NCBI GenBank assembly: GCA_900548905.1
Contig: URMK01000002.1
Location: 62,001-126,000, forward strand
Direction: 5' to 3'
Length of the DNA: 64,000 bases
Origin: an uncultured Lachnospiraceae bacterium
GTDB taxonomy: Bacteria; Bacillota; Clostridia; Lachnospirales; Lachnospiraceae
Below, in pieces: positions 42,689 to 49,790 of this stretch (its first letter is position 1; every line of letters begins with the position of its first letter). Below the pieces are notes generated by a model. The model was given only the letters and a program-made list of their open reading frames with translations. It was not told the origin of the DNA and did no database searches. The position numbers and the translations under genes were made by a program.

Positions 42689-43642
42689 ATGAAGGAAGCA
42701 AAGAATGGGAAAACACAGATTATAACCGGCCCTTCTCAGCGGGAGCTGAAGGAACACGGAAGTTACCAGTTTCCTTTTCTTGTGAGCTATGAAAGACTTT
42801 CCGGTTATGAATCCGGCTCTTTTTTATGGCATTGGCACAGGGAAATTGAATTGACTCTGATAACCAAAGGAAACATGATATACCAGATTAATGATCGGCA
42901 ATTTTGTATGAAGGAGAAAGATGCCTTGTTCGGCAATTCCTCCACGCTGCATTCTGCCCATATGGCGGATGGAAAAGACTGCGCATATATTTCCGTTACC
43001 TTCGCCCCCAGGCTTCTCTATGGATACGAGGGAAGCCTTATCCAAAATAAATATACAGAACCTTTCCTCCGTCCCAGTACCCTGGCTGCAGTTCATTTTG
43101 ATGGTTCCCAAAGCTGGCATAATGATTTTGTAGAGGGACTCCGGCAGATAATAAAGGAAGATGAGGAAAAACAGCCCTTTTATGAAGTGAGGATACAGGA
43201 GCTTCTTCTACATTTATGGCTTATCCTGCTGAAGCATGGCCTCTCTGAAGGCACGGACGGAGAGGAGAAGGGGGCGATGCATTCCTTGTCAGCAAAACAT
43301 TCCATGGATGAAAAAAATTATGAACGGATTCGTCAGATGCTTTCCTATATCCAGGAAAATTATGCGCAAAAGCTGGAACTGGAAGAAATCTCACGCCATG
43401 TTCATATATGTAAAAGCGAATGCTGCAGAATATTTAAAAGTTACATGAAGGAATCCCTGTTCGATTACCTTTTAAAATACCGAATCGAACAGAGTCTGCC
43501 GGACGTTCTGGCAGAAAAGGATACTCTGACGGAAATTGCCCTCCGGGTTGGTTTTACGGACTCCAACTATTATTCCAAGGTATTTCGCCGGATAAAGGGA
43601 TGTTCGCCAAGAGAGTACCGCAGACGGTATCATGAGCGATAA
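42689..43642 (+). CDS. AraC-family transcriptional regulator
   Basis: In this 317-residue regulator the N-terminal cupin half has HWHREIELTLITKGNMIYQI, typical of sugar-binding AraC proteins. The C-terminal double helix-turn-helix (about 225-317) includes LELEEISRHVHICKSECCRIFK and LTEIALRVGFTDSNYYSKVFRR, ending in GCSPREYRRRY. ATG 42689 is chosen from spacing. It is divergent from the galactokinase-like gene and probably regulates it. It is the last chromosomal gene before the integrated element. Confidence 0.88.
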   Translation: MKEAKNGKTQIITGPSQRELKEHGSYQFPFLVSYERLSGYESGSFLWHWHREIELTLITKGNMIYQINDRQFCMKEKDALFGNSSTLHSAHMADGKDCAYISVTFAPRLLYGYEGSLIQNKYTEPFLRPSTLAAVHFDGSQSWHNDFVEGLRQIIKEDEEKQPFYEVRIQELLLHLWLILLKHGLSEGTDGEEKGAMHSLSAKHSMDEKNYERIRQMLSYIQENYAQKLELEEISRHVHICKSECCRIFKSYMKESLFDYLLKYRIEQSLPDVLAEKDTLTEIALRVGFTDSNYYSKVFRRIKGCSPREYRRRYHER

Positions 43643-43719
43643 GGGTGTATATATATGAGGTTTATTATTTGCCCTTGACAATGATAAACTGTGTGGATAG
43701 CATCATAGCATGGAGTTAG

Positions 43720-43753
43720 GACTATTCGCAAAACACAAGTTTAACGAATAGTC
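43720..43753. repeat. left boundary repeat of the element
   Basis: Inverted arms GACTATTCG (43720-43728) and CGAATAGTC (43745-43753) flank a 16-bp centre, the organisation of a recombinase core site. It is related to the right boundary and to an internal copy at 47692-47743. A promoter-like TTGACA (43675) with TAGCAT (43698) at 17-bp spacing lies just outside. Confidence 0.6.
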
Positions 43754-43796
43754 GGCTCTGATTCGTTGGCTCTCGGTTGCCTCCGTCAGGCTTTGG

Positions 43797-44735
43797 CTAG
43801 AACTCCAAATCATCGGTTTCGTAAGTCTTTTCAAGAAGCCTGTCCGTTCGTTCTACGGTTTCCTCGCTGGCCTTTACGAAGCCGTAAAGCTGTTCGGTGA
43901 TTTCCCTTCCCTTGGGTATGACATGGAATGCGTCGTACTGGTCAAGCTTATTGAGGATTTCATTCTGTAAACTGTTGGCGATTTCCTCCGCCATATGGGC
44001 CTGTTTTTCCGTTTCTTCATGCAGTTGCTTACTGCTACGCTTAATCATTTCATACTGCCTTAAAAGGGCTTTCTGGGCTGTTTTAAGGGATTCATTCTGC
44101 TCGGCAATCACTTTCTGCTCTTTCAGTTCTTTCAGGCTTACATTGCCCTTTAAAGACGTTTTCCCCGTGGTTACAGACACCTTGTAGTCCAGTTCCCTGT
44201 CCATGTACGCCTGTATGTCCTTATGGATGGTTCTTAGCTCCCTTCGGTTCAATACTTCCTTTGCGCAGAGCTTTTCCCTTGTCTCACTGTTCAGCGTGCC
44301 AGTGGCCTTGTCAAGAGAACATACGTTCTCTTTCTGCACTGGCACAAAACAGTAATGCATATGGGGTGTGGTTTCATCCATGTGGACGTATGCGGAAACC
44401 GTGTTCTCCGCCCCGTATCGGGTTTCCATGAACTGATAGGCCTTGTCAAAGAACTCTTGGCACTTCGTGCCGTCCTCCTTGATTTCGCATGGTGCAGTAA
44501 CCACCCAGTCGGCTGACCACACCTGCGTTTTTCTGACAACCCCCAGTTCATTGACACGGTTTTTGGTAAACTCGTATAGCCCTTCTTCGTGTACTGGTGC
44601 AAGGTTGTAGTTCTGTTCCGTACGGCTTTTGTCTATGTCCTGATTGCTGTAATTGCGTTCCTCATTGTTTTCTCTTTCGTAATGAGCATACAGGTTTCCC
44701 AGTCCCCCGCCTGCATGATATTTCGCTACGTGCAT
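43797..44735 (-). CDS. MobV-family relaxase
   Basis: This 312-residue Mob/Pre-type relaxase nicks oriT to start conjugal mobilisation with the help of another element's transfer apparatus. Motif II, RTEQNYNLAP, is near residue 38-47. The metal-binding motif III, HMDETTPHMHYCFVP, is at 118-132 with His118, His125 and His127. The C-terminal half is a long coiled coil (about 205-300). It is shorter than the ~420-490 residues usual for MobV proteins, but the catalytic part is complete. AAGGAG precedes the ATG. A candidate oriT lies about 90-110 bp upstream. Confidence 0.88.
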   Translation of the reverse strand: MHVAKYHAGGGLGNLYAHYERENNEERNYSNQDIDKSRTEQNYNLAPVHEEGLYEFTKNRVNELGVVRKTQVWSADWVVTAPCEIKEDGTKCQEFFDKAYQFMETRYGAENTVSAYVHMDETTPHMHYCFVPVQKENVCSLDKATGTLNSETREKLCAKEVLNRRELRTIHKDIQAYMDRELDYKVSVTTGKTSLKGNVSLKELKEQKVIAEQNESLKTAQKALLRQYEMIKRSSKQLHEETEKQAHMAEEIANSLQNEILNKLDQYDAFHVIPKGREITEQLYGFVKASEETVERTDRLLEKTYETDDLEF

Positions 44736-44823
44736 AACACAAAACTCCTTCGTCGTTTTCTGTTATGCTATGTCGAATCCACAACGCTTATTCTAGGTAT
44801 ATACTTTCTTCTATACCTTTTGT

Positions 44824-44847
44824 CTTAGTATAGCTCGTTATACTAAG
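44824..44847. other. candidate oriT of the element
   Basis: A perfect 9-bp inverted repeat (44824-44832 with 44839-44847) around GCTCGT, reading AGTATAGCTCGTTATACT in its core, lies upstream of the relaxase gene. Its plan and arm sequence resemble the MobV recognition sites of pMV158-type plasmids, as I remember them (arms around GTGTG). By analogy the nick would fall at G44837/T44838. A second smaller inverted repeat (AGGTATA/TATACCT) follows the same theme nearby. Confidence 0.5.
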
Positions 44848-44929
44848 CTTCGCTTAGTACCACTCGCCATGAAACCTGCGGTTTCCTTGACCTTCCCTTT
44901 GCGTCTGGCTTCGCCTTGACGCTCTGGGG

Positions 44930-45637
44930 CTACTTTATATAATAATGAAGTGTATTACTTACAACACAGGGTTTAATTTGAAAGCTATCATATTGCGTCC
45001 AACTGTCTATAGGCAAATTAAGTTCTCCTTCTGCATCTTGATAAATGACGGAATAAAGCGTTCCACCGTCAGAGCAGATGGCGTTGCACATACCTTTCAG
45101 CACCAGACAATTAATATCTGCAACAGCAGAAAATCCGTTGCCAGTATCAACAAGGCGGTTGGCAATCATCAGATCCCAGCAGTCTTCTCTGCCTAAGAGA
45201 TACATGGTATAACTGCCTGCTCCGCCACTGTAAGCGGCATATTCAATGGAATTTTTGTTCATGTTGACAAACGCACTCCCATATTCAGAAGGAACCCTTT
45301 CTGCAAGCTGTTGATTGATGGAAGCCGCCTGCCCCGCAAGTCCACTTTGAGTTAAATCTACACTGCCAGGGGCATATACCGTAGATGCAGATACAGGGGG
45401 CTGTTCGGATGCCACCGCCATCCTCCCCTCGGCCGCTCCAAAATCAAGGTAATGCTGATACAGCTTTTTTTCGTCCGTACCGAAAGCCGCCTTTACATCC
45501 GCATAGGTACTGGCATAAAACTCCGCGTCAAAAACATTCCCGTCAGGCATGGTTTTGGGTTGGGCGTTCACTGTTATACTCCCTAATCCCAAAACCATTA
45601 TGGCGGTTGTTAATAATAAGTATTTCCTTTTCTTCAT
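44930..45637 (-). CDS. secreted protein carried by the element
   Basis: This 235-residue protein has a clear signal peptide (MKKRKYLLLTTAIMVLGLGS, cleavage after about VNA at 25). Residues ~36-72 hold a DAEFYASTYADVKAAFG...HYLDFGAAEGR unit, a repeat seen in many clostridial cell-surface and RTX-like proteins. A Ser/Ala-rich linker follows, then a ~130-residue domain with three cysteines that I do not recognise. It is the only cargo-type gene of the element. GGGGTAAGGA lies before the ATG. It could act at the host surface, in exclusion of related elements or in contact with other cells; none of this is shown. Confidence 0.7.
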   Translation of the reverse strand: MKKRKYLLLTTAIMVLGLGSITVNAQPKTMPDGNVFDAEFYASTYADVKAAFGTDEKKLYQHYLDFGAAEGRMAVASEQPPVSASTVYAPGSVDLTQSGLAGQAASINQQLAERVPSEYGSAFVNMNKNSIEYAAYSGGAGSYTMYLLGREDCWDLMIANRLVDTGNGFSAVADINCLVLKGMCNAICSDGGTLYSVIYQDAEGELNLPIDSWTQYDSFQIKPCVVSNTLHYYIK

Positions 45638-45766
45638 CTTTCCTTACCCCCTATGAGTAGTATTTTGAGCACATTTATAATACCATGTTTCCCTGTCAGG
45701 GACAACCGTTTCTGGAACCTGTCGGTTCCCTTCGGGCCTGCTTACGCAGTCCGCTTAATATAACAA

Positions 45767-45796
45767 AAAGACAGGTGCCAGATAGCCCCTGTCTTT
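45767..45796 (-). terminator. terminator after rep
   Basis: A 9-bp AAAGACAGG/CCTGTCTTT stem (45788-45796 with 45767-45775) lies about 40 bp after the rep stop on the minus strand and ends in T residues. A run of T/A (45797-45822) separates it from the stop. Confidence 0.65.
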
Positions 45797-45837
45797 AAAA
45801 AACTTTTTTTTATTTTTTTTGTCGGCACAACAGAATG

Positions 45838-46977
45838 TTACATTTCTTCCCCGCTGTCTGTTTCATCCACCCAGTCAGGGGGGTTTTCCATCTGCCACTT
45901 TTCTAATGCATCACTGTCATTTATGATAAAGTCTATGTTCTCCATGACAATACTGTCATTTATGTATTCTATCGAGTTAAGGAGATAGCTACACGGCTGA
46001 CCGTTCTTTGTGAAGTGGTATACCATGTAGTCTACTTTTTCAAGGACTTCTTTCAGGTCGTACATATCCTTGTCCTTATTGGACATTTCACAAAGGATTT
46101 TTTCAAAGTCCCAGTTGCAGACTACGTGGACTTCCGTCCACAATGACTGTTTCTTGCGGTATCTTGCATCAAGCTCGGTTTTCAGGTTGTCGATAACCGC
46201 GATGAAATCCCCGTAAGGGAGCTGTCCCTTATACCTGTCAAGGAAAAGGATTTTCTGCCCGTTGTAGTTGTCAAAGGGATGGCTGTACGTCCTGACGGCA
46301 TAAAAATCATCATCCGTAAGGTGTCTGCTTTTGATTGTCCCTTTCACGAAATCGCCGCATTCCCCGAAATGAAGATACACTTCCTGTTTCTTGAGGATGC
46401 CTACCTCGCGGCTTTTCAGCCGCTCGTAGTAGGCTTCTGCCGCTTCTACTGTCTTCTGGTTTACCGCCCCCAGTGAAAGCAGTATATCGTTTAAAGGCTC
46501 CCCGTTCTCAATCCGTGCGGTGATTTCCTCCATCTGGCTGTTCATTTTGGTGGCATAATTCCGTGGCCTGTTGCCCCATTCTTCCTGCGTGCCGTCCACA
46601 CGGGTGTCTTCTTTCTCCGTCCCCGCCCATTTGCCCTGTTTAAAAACGTAGTCCACGTTCTCGGTAACCGACCCGTACGGTTTCTCCACATGGGCTATTT
46701 TAAAAGCCCTTACGATACTGCTCATGGACTTGGCGGTCTGGTAGTAGACGTACAGGTGGGTATGGGGCGTTCCCTCTTTCAGCCCGATTTCATCCGACAT
46801 GGCATAGTAGCGTATCTTTCCCACCTGTTCTGCCGCCTGTACGATTTTTTCATGGGAAAAGCCTTTCTCAAGAGGATTGTTTATGGTAACCTGCCATTCT
46901 CTGGAACGCGATTCGGATGGCTTTTTTCCTGCCTTTCCTTTATCAGCCTTTCTGGCTGTTTCTGTTTTGTCACTCAT
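45838..46977 (-). CDS. rep: CRESS-type rolling-circle replication initiator (HUH Rep)
   Basis: This is a 379-residue Rep. HUH endonuclease motif I is WQVTINNP (28-35). Motif II is PHTHLYV with His72 and His74 and an upstream Glu63, and motif III is YVFK with the catalytic Tyr110 and Lys113. Residues ~200-330 align by pattern with the superfamily-3 helicase domain of circovirus-like Reps (GQKILFLDRYKG...PYGDFIAVIDN...VHVVCNW). However, the Walker A position reads GECGDFVKGT and Walker B has Asp247-Arg instead of two acidic residues. The helicase is therefore probably inactive. It nicks the hairpin at 47130-47161 by inference. ATG 46977 has AAGGAG upstream. Confidence 0.82.
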   Translation of the reverse strand: MSDKTETARKADKGKAGKKPSESRSREWQVTINNPLEKGFSHEKIVQAAEQVGKIRYYAMSDEIGLKEGTPHTHLYVYYQTAKSMSSIVRAFKIAHVEKPYGSVTENVDYVFKQGKWAGTEKEDTRVDGTQEEWGNRPRNYATKMNSQMEEITARIENGEPLNDILLSLGAVNQKTVEAAEAYYERLKSREVGILKKQEVYLHFGECGDFVKGTIKSRHLTDDDFYAVRTYSHPFDNYNGQKILFLDRYKGQLPYGDFIAVIDNLKTELDARYRKKQSLWTEVHVVCNWDFEKILCEMSNKDKDMYDLKEVLEKVDYMVYHFTKNGQPCSYLLNSIEYINDSIVMENIDFIINDSDALEKWQMENPPDWVDETDSGEEM

Positions 46978-47018
46978 TTCCGTTTGCTCCTTATTGCTTT
47001 ATGGTTGTTATGGCCTTG

Positions 47019-47068
47019 AAAAACTGCACACATTCAGGCAAAAACTGCACACATTTAAATGTGTGCAG
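47019..47068. repeat. iterons and palindrome upstream of rep
   Basis: Two identical 16-bp repeats (47019-47034 and 47040-47055) lie 21 bp apart, two helical turns. The second runs into a perfect 24-bp palindrome (47045-47068) that provides a third, inverted copy of the TGTGTGCAG core. They are between rep and the origin hairpin, the expected place for Rep-binding iterons. Confidence 0.75.
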
Positions 47069-47129
47069 CTTCTGTACAGCCCTCAAGCCCAGTGTTTGTG
47101 CGGCTTTGCGCACTTTGCTGCACAAATAC

Positions 47130-47161
47130 AGGGCGCAGGGTAATACTAACCCCTGCGCCCT
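47130..47161 (-). other. rolling-circle double-strand origin with circovirus-type nonanucleotide
   Basis: A perfect 11-bp GC-rich stem (47130-47140 with 47151-47161) has a 10-nt loop. Read on the minus strand, the rep sense strand, the loop gives TAGTATTAC (47148-47140), identical to the nonanucleotide at the origin of porcine circoviruses and one base from TAATATTAC of geminiviruses. Rep would cut between T and A in TATT/AC. It lies about 150 bp upstream of rep and between rep and the ribbon-helix-helix gene. Confidence 0.8.
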
Positions 47162-47170
47162 CGGGCTGAA

Positions 47171-47329
47171 TCAGCCGTTACATTTCTGAAAACGCAGTTC
47201 TTTTTCTATTAGGTTCCCTATCCAGTTGGAAATACTTCTGTTTTCCTTTTCTGCCAGTTCCTTGAGGAAAGCATAATCTTCTTCACTGACATAGGCTACC
47301 GTCTGTTTTAAGGTGGTTCCTTTTTTCAC
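47171..47329 (-). CDS. ribbon-helix-helix copy-control-like protein, 52 residues
   Basis: This 52-codon gene starts with GTG at 47329, nine bases after AGGAG, and ends TGA at 47171. The product has a short beta strand (KGTTLKQTVAYV) and two helices (SEEDYAFLKELAEKEN, then SISNWIGNLIEKEL), the fold of CopG/Arc-type repressors. Such proteins on rolling-circle plasmids repress rep transcription. A -10 box (47350-47355) and three operator-like repeats lie directly upstream, so it should repress itself and probably rep downstream. Confidence 0.7.
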   Translation of the reverse strand: MKKGTTLKQTVAYVSEEDYAFLKELAEKENRSISNWIGNLIEKELRFQKCNG

Positions 47330-47349
47330 TCTTATCAACTCCTTTCTGT

Positions 47350-47394
47350 ATTATAATGTATTCTATCGCACTTTGCCACACTTTATAACACTTT
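47350..47394 (-). promoter_or_regulatory. promoter and phased operator of the ribbon-helix-helix gene
   Basis: Minus-strand TATAAT lies at 47350-47355. CACTTT occurs at 47369, 47379 and 47389, exactly 10 bp apart, overlapping the -35 region. One-turn spacing of short direct repeats is how ribbon-helix-helix dimers bind side by side. Confidence 0.65.
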
Positions 47395-47937
47395 TTTTCT
47401 TTTTCCGACAAACATAAAAGGGGACTGTATGATCAACATACAGCCCCCAGTGACAAAACAGGTTTTATACAGCCCCCTTGGGGCAATTCCTCCACAAACT
47501 TTTCTCTATACGGTATTATACGTTGTGTCGGTTCAAAATATAAGTTTCTGGCTTCGGTTAAAAAAGATAAGCTTCTTTGTTTCAGGCCATCGAAGAGTCA
47601 GTTCCGCTCCGACAGAAAGACACCCCCTGAAGGGGGTTCAGAAGTGCTACGCTCCACTTCCTGTTCTTAGGTACTGGCTTTCCCCGTTCGCCAACTATTT
47701 AAAGGCTGACCGCCCGTTAAACTTGGTATTTCGCAAATAGTTGCCAGACACTACGGCACGAGTGAATCGCACCTTCGTGGCAACTCTACGTTCCAAGGGC
47801 TTGAAAATCCCCCTTAGTGCTTTTTTCCCTGAATTAAAGTTCCGTACCACGGAACTATGGAAACAAAAAAGCTCGTCAGTGGTTGGGATTTTCAATCCCT
47901 TTCCACTGACGGGCTTCGAACCGTCCACTGGACGCTT
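47395..47937. other. non-coding segment with several hairpins, possible single-strand origin
   Basis: No convincing gene was found on either strand. Inverted repeats include CCCCCT/AGGGGG (47623-47636), AGTTCCGT/ACGGAACT (47838-47856) and CGTCAGTGG/CCACTGACG (47874-47882 with 47903-47911) enclosing GGGA/TCCC. A structured non-coding stretch is what a single-strand origin of a rolling-circle plasmid looks like, but no known class was recognised. Confidence 0.4.
47692..47743. repeat. internal inverted copy of the boundary repeat
   Basis: Arms CAACTATTT (47692-47700) and AAATAGTTG (47735-47743) surround a sequence whose reverse complement matches the left boundary over about 26 bp with one gap and a few mismatches. 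It is opposite in orientation to both boundaries. Confidence 0.55.
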
Positions 47938-47945
47938 CTGACGCC

Positions 47946-47977
47946 ATTCGCGAAACATAGGAACTTTAACGAATAGT
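47946..47977. repeat. right boundary repeat of the element
   Basis: It shares ATTCGC-AAACA and TTTAACGAATAGT with the left boundary in the same orientation, with a centre three bases longer. Immediately outside it begins the terminator of the next chromosomal gene. Confidence 0.55.
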
Positions 47978-47990
47978 TAATGGTTTTTGC

Positions 47991-48039
47991 AAAGCGGCGG
48001 CCCAGGTTGTTAAGTACATGGTAACCTGACCGCCGCTTT
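47991..48039 (-). terminator. long hairpin after the AAA/PD-(D/E)XK gene
   Basis: A perfect 10-bp AAAGCGGCGG stem (47991-48000 with 48030-48039) is extended inside by CAGGTT/AACCTG. It begins 11 bp after the stop of the gene at 48050-49756. Confidence 0.6.
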
Positions 48040-48049
48040 ACAGTGTTGT

Positions 48050-49756
48050 CTATACGCATAAAACGCGGCAGAGTTTTTTATAAAAGGAAATTCCATACTT
48101 AATAAATTCATGGTAACCTTCCAGTTTCAATTCGGCATCATATTGTTTTTGCTCAATTTGTTCCAGCGCTGATTCAGCCTTTTTATTTAATTGAGCATAG
48201 GTATCCGCCACTTTAATCTCAACTATTATAGCAATCCCATCATAGGGTGCCGACAACAGCAAAAGATCACTTCTCCCAAGGCCGCTTTCCCGGTTAGATT
48301 TAATTGTATATCCTTCCATCAGTTTTAAAAGGCCGCCCAGAAATCCATGGTAATAGTCCTCCCGGTAATCATAAAAGCTGATCGTTTCCATCAGACTTTT
48401 AGAGAGTTCTTTTTCCAGAAGCTGCGTATCCTTCTGCAGAAGTGCTTTATAAATTCCGGACAGATCCTTCTGTTTTATTTGTACACCAAACCAATCCAGG
48501 ATTGTATTCTGGTATATATATTTTATTTCCATATTAGGGATAGCAAGCGTAACATAGGTAGTCACATCCTCCAGCCGTTCTTCCACTTTTTTTAGGTACC
48601 CGGTGAAAAATAAAAAATTCCAGAGATTATCCGCGTTTTTATAGATATCCTCGTAGGTAATTTCTTCATGAACCGTTTTTTCTATTGTGCCTCCTTCTAT
48701 TAGAATTTCCATTTCCTGTTTAACAGAGTTGTCGGCATGTTCAATCAGTTCCCGGATAATACTGTTCGATGACGTATTTGCCCAATACGGTTTGGGATTT
48801 GCATCCCGGTCCTGGCGCAGGCTGTCAATATACATCAGTATGCTCCAGGGATTATAGACCTCCGTCTTTCCGAACAGATAGCCATCATACCAGGCTTTGA
48901 CTACCTCCTCCCTGCCGGTAATATCATAATCCCGCAGCATTTTTTCCACTTCCGGCTGGGTGAATCCAAAATACTCAGAATAACTTGCATCCAGAATTGA
49001 AACCATCTTGGGATTATTTAAACCAGTAAAAATACTTTCTGAATGAATTCGACAGAAGTCATTTGTTATCCGCAGGCAACCGGTAATTACCGCAAACTCC
49101 AGATTGGGATTTGTTTTTAATGCAGACTCAAACAGGGAACGGATAAAATCTGTCATTTTATCATAAAATCCCTTAAAATAGGCATTTTCAAGAGGAACAT
49201 CATATTCATCCAGTAAAATAATCGTTTTTTTCCCATATATGTCTTTCAGAACACGAGAAAGAAATGCAAGTGCATCCAAATATAACGAATCTTCCCCTGT
49301 CTCTCTCATAATGGAATAAAATCTGTCACGATCACTTTCTTCTAATTTTTCAGCTATATAAAGGTGTCTGCGAAATTCATTAGCAATCTGACGTTTGAGC
49401 ATAGTATAAGCTCTGGGAAAATCAGGCTGCTTTGCCGACTTTAGCGATAGGCTGATTACCGGATATTGCCCCATATGACTCTTATACGTTTCACCGGATG
49501 CCATAATGTTGAGGCCATCAAACAAATACGAGTTATTCTCTTCCTTACCATCCTGGTCGAAAGTTTTCTCAAAAAAATATTTTATCATACTGAGGTTCAA
49601 TGTTTTTCCAAAGCGCCTGGGACGCATAAACAGGCTGACTTCACTTCCATTGTCCAGTAGTTCTTTTATGAATGTTGTTTTATCAATATAATAATAATCT
49701 TTTTCTCGTAGTTTCCTGAAGTCCTCTATTCCAATAGGCAATGGTCTCATAATCAT
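48050..49756 (-). CDS. AAA-ATPase-like / PD-(D/E)XK nuclease-domain protein
   Basis: This 568-residue protein has an N-terminal ATPase-like domain (PLPIGIEDFRKLREKDYYYIDKT, with Walker-A-like RPRRFGKTLNLSM near 46 and Walker B IILLDEYDVPL). A C-terminal PD-(D/E)XK-like domain carries the acidic/Lys motif in GRSDLLLLSAPYDGIAIIVEIKV. This pairing is very common, in many copies, in Lachnospiraceae and Bacteroides and has no established function. Its position right beside the integrated element may be chance or a sign of a variable locus. Confidence 0.85.
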   Translation of the reverse strand: MIMRPLPIGIEDFRKLREKDYYYIDKTTFIKELLDNGSEVSLFMRPRRFGKTLNLSMIKYFFEKTFDQDGKEENNSYLFDGLNIMASGETYKSHMGQYPVISLSLKSAKQPDFPRAYTMLKRQIANEFRRHLYIAEKLEESDRDRFYSIMRETGEDSLYLDALAFLSRVLKDIYGKKTIILLDEYDVPLENAYFKGFYDKMTDFIRSLFESALKTNPNLEFAVITGCLRITNDFCRIHSESIFTGLNNPKMVSILDASYSEYFGFTQPEVEKMLRDYDITGREEVVKAWYDGYLFGKTEVYNPWSILMYIDSLRQDRDANPKPYWANTSSNSIIRELIEHADNSVKQEMEILIEGGTIEKTVHEEITYEDIYKNADNLWNFLFFTGYLKKVEERLEDVTTYVTLAIPNMEIKYIYQNTILDWFGVQIKQKDLSGIYKALLQKDTQLLEKELSKSLMETISFYDYREDYYHGFLGGLLKLMEGYTIKSNRESGLGRSDLLLLSAPYDGIAIIVEIKVADTYAQLNKKAESALEQIEQKQYDAELKLEGYHEFIKYGISFYKKLCRVLCV

Positions 49757-49790
49757 AGTTCCCCCGTTCCTTTACTATATCCCCTACCCT

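Larger units (their letters stand above)
43720..47977. mobile_element. integrated plasmid-like element with CRESS-type replication module and MobV relaxase
   Basis: The limits are set by two related repeats in direct orientation: left at 43720-43753 and right at 47946-47977, which share TTTAACGAATAGT and ATTCGC-AAACA. Inside, all four genes lie on the minus strand: mobV, a secreted protein, rep and a ribbon-helix-helix gene. The element also holds a rolling-circle origin hairpin, iterons, a candidate oriT and a long non-coding segment. No integrase, transposase or resistance gene is present. The gene set is that of a small mobilisable rolling-circle plasmid, so an integrated plasmid is the simplest reading. 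Whether it still excises cannot be seen. Confidence 0.75.

Noticed and set aside
47395..47740. Coding frame of 103 codons (47429-47740) in the element
   Set aside because: No ribosome site, hairpins inside, and no family pattern; the frame also runs through the internal boundary-type repeat.
47946..47977. Classic insertion-sequence terminal inverted repeats for the element
   Set aside because: The two ends are in direct, not inverted, orientation and no transposase is encoded.
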